A stretch of DNA of 5,466 nt from Phycisphaerales bacterium (GTDB taxonomy: Bacteria; Planctomycetota; Phycisphaerae; Phycisphaerales; Phycisphaeraceae): positions 1 through 5,466 of the forward strand of contig JAAUTM010000130.1 of assembly GCA_012031455.1 (NCBI GenBank). Reading direction: 5' to 3'. Both the position numbers and the translations under genes were made by a program. Shown piece by piece: positions 1-5,466 of the stretch. Positions within the stretch are counted from its first letter, which is position 1; the number at the start of each line of letters is the position of its first letter. The notes under the pieces were generated by a model. The model was not told where the DNA came from and did no database searches. It saw only the letters and a list, made by a program, of their open reading frames with translations.

Positions 1-591
1 ATGCCCGAGTTTCCTCGGCAGGTGATTGAAACCCTGCGCCAACCGATGGAAGATGGCGTGGTCACCATCGCTCGTGCCCATAGTTCGTTGAGATTTCCCG
101 CAAGGTTCATGCTGGTGGCAGCCATGAACCCCACACCCAAGGGGGACAAGCCCGTGGACGAAGTGGGCCAGCGCACCATGGACCGGTATCTTTCCAAGAT
201 CAGCGGGCCGATTATTGATCGCATTGATATTCATGTGGAAGTGCCTGCGGTGGCGTATCGACAGTTGTCCGATGCCGCACGGGGTACTGATTCCCAGACC
301 ATGCGGCTGGCGGTGATGGCTGCACGCAAACGCCAGATGCAACGTTATGGCGAGCATTTCAAACCCAACAGCGCACTCACCGGCAGAGAGCTGGATAAAC
401 TTGCATCTCTGGATGAAGCGGGTAAGCAGCTCATCAAGTCAGCGATGTCGGAGCTGGGGTTGTCTGCAAGGGCGTATGACAAAATCCGCCGGGTTGCGCG
501 CACCATTGCCGACCTTGAGGATTGTGAACAGGTGGCTGCCCATCATGTGGCAGAGGCGATTTCTTACCGGCTTCTGGATCGGAAGAATTGA
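1..591 (+). CDS. comM: ComM/YifB-family Mg-chelatase-like AAA+ ATPase, C-terminal part
   Basis: The gene enters from the left edge; the visible 196 residues are the C-terminal part of a protein that is usually about 500 aa. The first codon here (ATG) is internal: MPEFPRQ normally follows directly after the Walker B aspartate-glutamate, so the Walker A and B motifs lie outside the window. Visible in order are the LRQPMEDG strand/helix, TIARAHSS, the AAMNPTPKG stretch (about residues 40-48), the SGPIIDRIDIHVEVPAV segment (about 68-84) that carries an arginine-finger-type residue, and the Mg_chelatase_C domain ending with LSARAYDKIRRVARTIADLE and AISYRLLDR. In proteobacteria ComM is a hexameric helicase that promotes branch migration during natural transformation; that role here is by family only. 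The insert between NPTPKG and SGP has none of the paired cysteines common in other homologues. No terminator is evident after the TGA. Confidence 0.93.
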   Translation: MPEFPRQVIETLRQPMEDGVVTIARAHSSLRFPARFMLVAAMNPTPKGDKPVDEVGQRTMDRYLSKISGPIIDRIDIHVEVPAVAYRQLSDAARGTDSQTMRLAVMAARKRQMQRYGEHFKPNSALTGRELDKLASLDEAGKQLIKSAMSELGLSARAYDKIRRVARTIADLEDCEQVAAHHVAEAISYRLLDRKN

Positions 592-684
592 AAGAGAGAT
601 TGCTACAACCTTTCAACAATTACATTAAATCACTTGGCGCAGGCGCAGGAGTGACTACGATTCAGCACAATCGCACCGGGCAGC

Positions 685-690
685 AAGGGG
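685..690 (+). promoter_or_regulatory. Ribosome binding site for the decarboxylase gene
   Basis: AAGGGG ends 9 nt before TTG 700. It is the only purine-rich site correctly placed for a start just after the in-frame TAA at 691-693, and it supports the long (413 aa) form over a start at ATG 829. A GTG at 727 directly after an AGGGGAAG run is a weaker alternative. Confidence 0.5.
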
Positions 691-699
691 TAAATCGCA

Positions 700-1941
700 T
701 TGAAGACATTGGAAGCACAGGGGAAGGTGAAGTCCGTCGTCGAGCGGGCACCGATCTGGGGCACACAACCGGTACTCAATCCGGCGCAGTGGGTGCCAGC
801 CGAGGTTCATAAAACACCAGCTTCGGTGATGAAGCTGAGTCTGCCCAAGCGCATACGCGAGCTGGTCAAACGTCATGGTTCGCCGCTGATGGTCATTGAC
901 CGCAATAAGCTCATCGAAGAATACAAACAGTTTTCGCCGACTGCTCCCACGGGTACGGCTCTATTACGCCATCAAAGCCAACCCGCACCCGGACATCATC
1001 AAAACATTCCGTGACCTTGGCGGTTGCTACGACTGTGCCAGCGAAGGCGAAATGCGCCATGTGCTGATGCAGGGGGTTGAACCTTCGCGCATTATTTTCG
1101 CCAATACGGTCAAGCGTCCTGAAGCCCTGGAATTTGCCCGCAAGGCAAAAATCGACCTCATGACCTTCGACAATGAGCCGGAGCTTTACAAGATCGCCAA
1201 GCACGCTCCGGGGTCGAAAGTGCTGGCCCGGCTGAAGGTCGCCAACGTCGGCTCACAGGTTGAATTGTCTCTCAAATTCGGGTCCGATGCCGACCTGATC
1301 GTTCCGATGCTCGTCAAGGCCAAGCAATTGGGTTTGAGGCCTGAGGGCGTGTCGTTTCATGTGGGCAGCCAGTGCACACATTATGAAAATTATCAGCGTG
1401 CTTTCGAGGTGGTGGCAGGGATTGTCGATGATGCCCGCAGCCGGGGGCTTGATCTGAAAATGATCGACATTGGCGGGGGCTTTCCCATCAGGCACTTCAA
1501 AACTGACACCATCGACATTGAAACGTTTGGTCGTCAGATGCGCCGCGAACTTGACCGATTGTTTCCCAAACCGATCGATCTGATCGCTGAGCCGGGCAGG
1601 GCACTTTGCGGACCTGCGGGCATGCTCATTTGCCGGGTGGTCGGACGCAGCATCCGCAATAATAAAAATTACTATTACCTGGATGATGGGGTGTACGGCG
1701 ATTTCTCCGGTATTGTTTTTGACCATGCCAAGTATGAACTGCGGACCCTTGTGAAAACGCAGAAGTTTTGTCGATCGTGGCAGGTCCGACCTGTGATTCC
1801 TTTGACACTATTTCTCTGTCGGAGGAGTTGCCGGAGCTGGATGTGGGAAACGTGGTGTACGTCGCCAATATCGGAGCGTACTCATGCGCCTCATCGCTCA
1901 CCTTCAACGGTATCCCACCGGCCAAGGTGATTGTGGTGTGA
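700..1941 (+). CDS. Ornithine decarboxylase-family (fold-type III PLP) decarboxylase, with two compensating frameshifts
   Basis: This gene probably makes putrescine from ornithine in the cytoplasm. Restored, it is 413 aa. The first part is in frame 1 to F78, the middle in frame 2 and the end in frame 1 again. One extra T in the T-run 931-934 and one missing base at the A-run 1754-1757 explain the shifts, and the net frame is unchanged. Restored residues include YYAIKANP with the PLP lysine K92, HVGSQ at 220-224, GGGFP at 258-262, EPGRAL at 297-302 (phosphate and ornithine side), DDGVYG at 328-333, GPTCDSFD with C365-D366 (the catalytic pair of ornithine decarboxylases), and a C-terminal GAYS...FNG block. 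The start chosen is TTG 700: an in-frame TAA lies at 691 and AAGGGG at 685-690 is well spaced. ATG 829 would give 370 aa but has a poor ribosome site. Lysine or diaminopimelate use cannot be fully excluded; the CDSFD motif favours ornithine. Confidence 0.85.
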
Positions 1942-1976
1942 AAGATTGATTGTCGCGTCGAATTCACTTGGCGCGC

Positions 1977-2087
1977 ACCTGCGGTGCATCGCTAAACAAA
2001 GCACGTGCAATTTCGCTTTGCACCTGTGGCGCGTCGCTAAACAAAGTCCACGTGATACCGCTTCGAACCTGCGGCGCGTCGCTGAAC
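1977..2087. repeat. 45-bp-period tandem repeat, about 2.5 copies, between convergent genes
   Basis: A 21-bp core of the form ACCTGYGGYGCRTCGCTRAAC occurs at 1977-1997, 2022-2042 and 2067-2087, exactly 45 bp apart each time. Core copies differ at only two to four positions. The 24-bp linkers diverge more, but both contain CACGTG (2002-2007 and 2049-2054) and end in a CGCTT motif. The first linker can fold: CAAAGC 1997-2002 with GCTTTG 2015-2020, or GTGCAA 2005-2010 with TTGCAC 2018-2023. The array fills most of the gap between the decarboxylase stop (1941) and the GGDEF-EAL stop (2102). Because 45 is a multiple of three, frames on both strands stay open and spell 15-residue repeats; these have no credible ribosome site and I read them as non-coding. 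No terminator with a U-tract is visible here. Confidence 0.8.
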
Positions 2088-2101
2088 TTTGCGCAACATG
2101 T

Positions 2102-4118
2102 TCAGGCTGCGGCCAATTGCCTGTTGCCTTCAAGCCATTGTGTGGCGCGGCTGGCGCTCATGGGCCTTGAGATGAGATAACCCTGCGCCAGGTCGGCCCG
2201 GTTTTCCCGAATACGGTCATACTGATGTTGTGTTTCAAGTCCTTCGACCGTGGCGCGTATTCCCAGATCACGCGCCAGGGTGACAATGGCCCTCATGGTG
2301 GAAGCATATTCCGGCCGACTCACCATGTTGACTACGAACGAGCGGTCGATTTTCAATCCATGAAGTGGAATCCGGTGCAGGCACGATAGCGAGGAGTAAC
2401 CGGTGCCAAAGTCATCCAGTTCCAGCCGGACCTTCATGTTGCGCAAATCCTCCAGCGTTTGCAGAAGGGTCGGAACATTTTCCATCAGGCTGTTCTCGGT
2501 GATTTCCAGATGCAGACTGCGGGGGTCCAGTCCGGTCTTATCGAGAATCTTACTCACCGTCTGCGGGAGCATGGCCTGCGGTTCAAGCTGCTTGCGGGAT
2601 ACGTTGATGTTGATCTGCAAGGGCCCGCTGAAGCGCAGCTGTGACTGCCACTGAGCCATCTGCCGGGTCGCTTCCTGAAGCACCCAGGCACCGATGGGCC
2701 GGATCATCCCGGTTTCCTCAGCGATGGGGATAAAATGTTCGGGGCTGATACGTCCCTGTTGAGGATGTTGCCAGCGCAAGAGGGCTTCGAAGCCAGCAGG
2801 CCCGCCCGTCTGCAGATTCACCAGCGGCTGGTATTCGAGATAGAGCTGTTGCCGTTCAATCGCCCGTCTCAGATCGTTCTCAATAGCCAACCGGCGTCGC
2901 GCATCATCATGCATATGCTGGTCAAAAAGAACGCATCCCCGGCCTTCACTGTTTTGTTTGGCGCGGTACATGGCGGTGTCGGCATCCCGTATCACTTCAT
3001 CCGCATGGATATGATGGGATTGGCACGTGGTGATGCCGATCGATACGGCTGTATAGACTTCGTGACCCAGAATAAAATAGGGCTGTGCAAGGTCCTTCTG
3101 CAATTGTTGTGCCACCCACACCGCAACCTTGTGATCCTCCATGCCCTCGAGCAACACAAGGAACTCATCTCCGCCATGCCTTGCTGCCAGGGCATCCTTG
3201 TACTTGCCCTCGCGGGCATAGTGCTTGAGGCCACCTACCAGCCTGCGTGAGAGCGCGATCAGCAGGCGATCCCCAACCAGATGTCCCAGACTGTCGTTGA
3301 TGAGCTTGAAACGGTCGGAGTCCAGAAACATCACGGCATAGTGATAGCTATTATCCGCATGCTTTCTCTGCAATGCCTGCTCCACCCGTTTACGGAATTC
3401 CTCCCGGTTGGGCAGATCGGTCAGGCGATCCGTCATGGCCATTTTGCGCAAACTTTGCTCGTCCCGCCTGCGACGGGTGATGTCATCCAGCGTCAGAATG
3501 ATGTATTGCAGGGAGCCGTCTTCATTCAGTACCGGGTCGGCATTCACCGACAACCAGGTACGTTCCCTGCGGTCGGCAATTTTCACACCAATCACTTGTT
3601 CCCGCAGCGACTGTTTCCCTTGGACCACCTTGTTGATCGGATATTCTTCCAACGGCAAGGAGACTTCATTTTCATCCACCAGGCCCCAGGACGAATCGGT
3701 CGCTTTCATCCCGATGAGGTCTTCCTCAGAAGTGCCCAAAATTTCACAAGCCCGGCGATTGGTCAGGAACATCTGGCCATCCGGCCAGGCAGCCACCACC
3801 CCCGGCGTTAGTCTGCATCAGTATCGTGTGCAGCCGTTGCTGATTCACGAGGAGAATCTCCGCCTCCCGCCTTCGGTTGATGATGACCCTGGTCAATATG
3901 ACCCCCGCCAGCAGCAACCCCACCAATACCCACCATATCGATACACGGTCGGGCACCGTTGCCAGCAGCAGACTGGGCAGGACGTAAAGGATGTAACCCA
4001 GTGCCAGCAAAGTGTGGCCCCAGGTCCAACGCAACCATGCCGGATACCGTAACCATCTCTGTTGGCGACGCTGACCCGGGAGCCGACTTAGACCATGCCT
4101 TGCCAATTGCGTCCACAT
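2102..4118 (-). CDS. Membrane-anchored PAS-GGDEF-EAL cyclic-di-GMP cyclase/phosphodiesterase, one frameshift
   Basis: This protein likely makes and/or degrades cyclic di-GMP at the inner membrane in response to a signal sensed by its PAS domain. Restored, it is 671 aa. It starts at ATG 4118 behind GGAGG (4130-4126). A basic N-terminus is followed by two membrane segments (about residues 35-55 and 60-80), a PAS domain with PAC-like end (about 95-215), a GGDEF domain (about 226-400) and an EAL domain (about 411-665). The GGDEF motif is intact (315-319, in RHGGDEF), as is TDRLTDLPNR. The position of the RxxD product-inhibition site appears not to match. EAL residues expected for hydrolysis are present: EALLRW from E444, INVS, EITEN at 538-542, DDFGTGYSS at 568-576, K589 in LKID, and VEGLE at 624-628. 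A single extra C in the plus-strand run 3799-3803 splits the frame just before the PAS domain. Which activity dominates in the cell cannot be told from sequence. Confidence 0.9.
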
Positions 4119-4125
4119 GGAGAAA

Positions 4126-4130
4126 CCTCC
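4126..4130 (-). promoter_or_regulatory. Ribosome binding site fixing the start of the GGDEF-EAL gene
   Basis: On the minus strand GGAGG stands 7 nt before ATG 4118. The frame is open further upstream (to 4298), but no other start there has such a site, and the sequence upstream does not look like protein. GGAG can also pair with the CTCC just before the ATG (4-bp stem, 4-nt loop), a weak structure. Confidence 0.75.
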
Positions 4131-4158
4131 GGGCATCGAACCCGCAGGTTCAATTTGC

Positions 4159-4182
4159 GATAGCGCAGCCTTGGGCTCTATC
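4159..4182 (-). other. Imperfect hairpin in the leader of the GGDEF-EAL gene
   Basis: GATAG (4159-4163) pairs with CTATC (4178-4182), and AGCC (4167-4170) with GGCT (4174-4177), leaving a 3-nt loop and a 3-nt bulge: nine pairs in all. A second hairpin (GAACC 4138-4142 with GGTTC 4147-4151) lies between it and the ribosome site. There is no U-tract and the order of conserved bases does not match a c-di-GMP riboswitch, so the role is open. Confidence 0.3.
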
Positions 4183-4333
4183 CCATGAGGCAACGGCGTG
4201 TTTGTTAATGGAGTGGTCAAGGCTACTTCTCGCGCAGGAACAGTACCGTTGTAGATTCGGTTGCAGGCGAGATGAAGGTGAACAAGGCTTGCCCCCAAGC
4301 TGTCAAGCTATGCAAAAATGGATTCCCCAGCCG

Positions 4334-4387
4334 TTGTAATCGTTACAGATTGAGCACCAATGGGGTTGTATTTAAGTTACAGATTGA
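4334..4387. repeat. Duplicated dyad-containing element (probable operators)
   Basis: The 12-mer GTTACAGATTGA occurs exactly twice, at 4342-4353 and 4376-4387, 34 bp apart (about three helical turns). Each copy is preceded by TTGTA, 3 or 5 bp upstream, so both are extended elements with partial dyad symmetry. The first contains a perfect 5-3-5 palindrome, TGTAATCGTTACA (4335-4347); the second has TGTA and TACA arms (4367-4370, 4378-4381). The second copy runs into the promoter -35 box at 4384. This layout fits binding of one dimeric regulator at two sites, but the regulator is unknown and no regulator gene is in the window. Confidence 0.55.
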
Positions 4388-4412
4388 CAGCGGCAAGTTC
4401 GCATCGTAAATT
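4384..4412 (+). promoter_or_regulatory. Sigma70-type promoter for the RNHCP gene
   Basis: A perfect TTGACA -35 box (4384-4389), a 17-bp spacer and a TAAATT -10 box (4407-4412, four of six consensus bases) point rightward. Transcription would start near 4418-4420 and give a leader of about 245 nt before the RNHCP start. The -35 overlaps the second copy of the GTTACAGATTGA repeat, which suggests that a protein bound there would affect RNA polymerase. Confidence 0.6.
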
Positions 4413-4619
4413 GTTTTGGATGTCAACCCTTGCTTAAAAATCCGTCGCTGGGCGATACGCATCTGGTATCTTGCAACGCTATGTTGCGCTCTTAGCCAGT
4501 GCCTTCTCGTTGCCTTTCTACGCCCTGACGGAAACCCATCCGACTTGCAACCCCTTGTTCACGCCCTTGCGTCGGTGTCATCACGCCGGCGATCGTTCCA
4601 TGACATTGTGTTTGATCCC

Positions 4620-4641
4620 CCTCCGTTCAATACGACGGAGG
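4620..4641 (+). promoter_or_regulatory. Hairpin containing the Shine-Dalgarno sequence upstream of the RNHCP gene
   Basis: CCTCCGT (4620-4626) pairs perfectly with ACGGAGG (4635-4641) across an 8-nt loop. The right arm is the core of GGAGGTGA (4637-4644), a full complement to the 3' end of 16S rRNA, so folding would hide the ribosome site. That site is well placed for GTG 4649 (7 nt after GGAGG) but lies 23 nt before ATG 4665, too far for normal use. See the findings for two explanations. Confidence 0.5.
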
Positions 4642-4664
4642 TGATTTCGTGAAATGAACCAACC

Positions 4665-5021
4665 ATGACTCAGTCTCGTTCCGACTCCGAGAAAGGTTTT
4701 AACTGTGTCCGTTGCCGCCAATGGGTTTCGTTACAATCCTACGGGACCCGTCATCGCAACCATTGTCCCTATTGCTTATGGTCGCGCCATCTTGATGAAC
4801 AGGCGGGGGATCGGCAGTGTGCCTGCCGAAGCCCGATGGAACCCATTGGCATCGAGGTGCGTGGTGATGGGGAATGGGCGTTGATCCACCGTTGCCGAGG
4901 TTGCGGGCTGATACGCACCAACCGCATCGCCGGTGATGATCATGAACTGTCATTGTTGCAACTGGTGCTGCGCCCGTTGTCGCGAGCGCCATTCCCGTTG
5001 GATCACATGCTGCGCGGATGA
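4665..5021 (+). CDS. RNHCP domain-containing protein
   Basis: This is a small (118 aa), soluble, cysteine-rich protein of the RNHCP family, named for the motif seen here at residues 31-35 within GTRHRNHCPYCLWSRHLD. Other family marks are GDR (48-50), the PMEPIGIEV stretch, GEWALIHRCRGCG (69-81) and NRIAGDDHE (86-94). Cysteines are arranged as C14-x2-C17, C34-x2-C37, C52-x-C54 and C77-x2-C80, plus H30 and H33, which suggests one or two structural zinc sites (inference). The family has no established biochemical function that I know of. ATG 4665 is used because an in-frame TGA lies at 4650-4652. If the A-run 4652-4654 carried one extra base, the start would instead be GTG 4649 with an ideal ribosome site, adding five residues. 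The gene appears to be alone in its transcript. Confidence 0.88.
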   Translation: MTQSRSDSEKGFNCVRCRQWVSLQSYGTRHRNHCPYCLWSRHLDEQAGDRQCACRSPMEPIGIEVRGDGEWALIHRCRGCGLIRTNRIAGDDHELSLLQLVLRPLSRAPFPLDHMLRG

Positions 5022-5040
5022 TGGCTTATTAATGGAATAT

Positions 5041-5070
5041 CGAAGCCCCGTATGCCAATGCGGGGCTTTG
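5041..5070. terminator. Stem-loop terminator between the convergent RNHCP and homospermidine-synthase-like genes
   Basis: CGAAGCCCCG (5041-5050) pairs with CGGGGCTTTG (5061-5070): ten pairs including one G-T, across a 10-nt loop. It starts 20 nt after the RNHCP stop codon. The following U-tract is weak on both strands (ATCTAATTC on plus, ATATTCCATT on minus), so it may stop both transcripts imperfectly. Confidence 0.65.
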
Positions 5071-5183
5071 ATCTAATTCAATCATCTATGACAACCAGCA
5101 CCTGGTCGCCGTGTGCTGATGACGGACAAGAAGCCAGTGGCGTCCTTGACCCACCCTTCGTCACTTGACCACTTCTTACATCC

Positions 5184-5466
5184 TCACCCCATCCGTGCCA
5201 GAAACGTGTTGAACTGCCAGGCATCCTCCGGCGTGGGTTTGGGGGCGGCACCGAAGCCGATGAATGGTGTCGGCCAGCGGTCCAGAGGGGTCCAGTCCAC
5301 TGCTTCGTTCATGTAAGGCCCAAGGTAAGGTTTGGCGATCTTCAAGATGTACTCATAAGGCAACGCATCGGGCAACTGCGACACCCCTGGCTGGATTCTC
5401 CGTCATCCACTTGGCAGCAGCGACCACCGAGCATGCCACTTGCAAGGTCGTGGCGTTTTGCCCGGG
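5184..5466 (-). CDS. Homospermidine synthase-like protein (saccharopine dehydrogenase family), C-terminal part, frameshifted
   Basis: The gene enters from the right edge on the minus strand; only about 93 C-terminal residues are visible. The edge part reads NATTLQVACSVVAAAKWM followed by TENPAR in one frame. After the G-run on the minus strand (plus-strand C-run 5384-5387) the homology continues in another frame: SQLPDALPYEYILKIAKPYLG, then VDWTPLDRW and a final DAWQFNTFLARMG. One extra base in that run explains the break. The NAT-LQV, LP-(E)-IL-(I)A-PYLG, DWTPL and near-terminal WQF-(N)-F pattern resembles what I recall of bacterial homospermidine synthases, which use NAD to join two putrescines into homospermidine. 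The NAD-binding domain lies outside the window, so another member of the saccharopine dehydrogenase family is possible. The putrescine-type decarboxylase gene 3.2 kb away supports a polyamine role. Confidence 0.6.

Larger units (their letters stand above)
4119..4664. other. Divergent intergenic region between the GGDEF-EAL and RNHCP genes
   Basis: These 546 bp separate two divergent genes. The left part (4119 to about 4300) would be the leader of the GGDEF-EAL gene and contains two hairpins. A minus-strand TTGACA (4306-4301) has no convincing -10 at 16-18 bp, so no leftward promoter is called. The middle (4334-4412) holds duplicated operator-like elements and a rightward promoter. The right part (about 4419-4664) would be a leader of about 245 nt for the RNHCP gene, with small hairpins and a Shine-Dalgarno sequence inside a stem. 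A 78-codon frame at 4416-4652 starts at a TTG without a ribosome site and resembles nothing I know; I do not annotate it as a gene. Confidence 0.6.

Noticed and set aside
600..630. Promoter between comM and the decarboxylase gene
   Set aside because: TTGCTA and AT-rich candidates such as TACATT or CATTAA give poor matches or spacing. A promoter may exist, but I cannot support one.
588..876. Small frames over the comM-decarboxylase gap on both strands
   Set aside because: They are overlapped by the decarboxylase N-terminus, which reads as real protein with its own ribosome site; these frames look random.
1977..2087. CRISPR array
   Set aside because: Only three degenerate units are present, the spacers are related to each other and no cas gene is nearby.
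1950..2180. Open frames through the tandem repeat (plus-strand 15-residue repeats of the type RTCGASLNKARAISL, and a minus-strand counterpart)
   Set aside because: The period is a multiple of three, so open frames are expected. There is no Shine-Dalgarno sequence, the start is TTG, and the frame runs antisense into the GGDEF-EAL gene.
2735..4052. Long plus-strand frames (for example 2735-3250, 3281-3811 and 3408-4052)
   Set aside because: They are antisense to the well-supported PAS-GGDEF-EAL gene and have no family resemblance.
4138..4151. tRNA T-arm-like hairpin (GAACC/GGTTC)
   Set aside because: No acceptor, D or anticodon arm surrounds it on either strand.
4119..4320. c-di-GMP riboswitch upstream of the GGDEF-EAL gene
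   Set aside because: I looked for the GEMM-type conserved blocks on the minus strand and did not find them in order; only simple hairpins are present.
4416..4652. 78-codon plus-strand frame ending just before the RNHCP gene
   Set aside because: The TTG start coincides with the predicted transcript start and has no ribosome site. The sequence resembles no known protein, and a hydrophobic patch alone is weak evidence.
4699..4992. 97-codon minus-strand frame
   Set aside because: It is the mirror of the RNHCP coding sequence and its composition follows from that gene.
5096..5118. Second terminator for the right-hand gene (CAGCAC/GTGCTG stem)
   Set aside because: The stem is only 6 bp with an 11-nt loop and no U-tract; the stem at 5041-5070 is far better.

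Overview
The window is a bacterial chromosome fragment of moderately high GC content. It carries five protein genes: the 3' end of a comM/yifB-type AAA+ ATPase gene (+, 1-591), a fold-type III PLP decarboxylase of the ornithine decarboxylase family (+, 700-1941), a membrane-anchored PAS-GGDEF-EAL cyclic-di-GMP protein (-, 4118-2102), a small cysteine-rich RNHCP-domain protein (+, 4665-5021), and the 3' end of a homospermidine-synthase-like, saccharopine-dehydrogenase-family gene (-, 5466-5184). The host cannot be fixed from this alone. The ComM segment has an NPTPKG motif and no cysteines in the insert before its SGP-DRID motif, which I associate loosely with the Planctomycetes/PVC group. Homospermidine as a main polyamine would fit that, but a proteobacterium is not excluded.

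Layout: comM and the decarboxylase gene run rightward, 108 bp apart. The decarboxylase and the GGDEF-EAL gene converge on a 160-bp gap that is largely a 45-bp-period tandem repeat. The GGDEF-EAL gene and the RNHCP gene diverge from a 546-bp regulatory region. That region holds a good sigma70-type promoter, a duplicated dyad-containing operator-like element and a leader whose Shine-Dalgarno sequence lies in a hairpin. The RNHCP gene and the homospermidine-synthase-like gene converge on a stem-loop terminator.

Main caution: three of the five genes are broken by single-base indels, four in total, and every one falls in a homopolymer run. In each case undoing one base restores a continuous, conserved protein. 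This pattern favours sequencing or assembly error over real gene decay, so the genes are described here in their restored form.

Functionally, the two polyamine-type genes (ornithine to putrescine, then putrescine to homospermidine) sit on either side of the c-di-GMP gene and the RNHCP gene and could supply one pathway, although they are not in one operon. I see no CRISPR array, tRNA, rRNA, insertion sequence or phage gene. No new multi-gene system can be shown. The least explained parts are the tandem repeat and the RNHCP promoter/leader.
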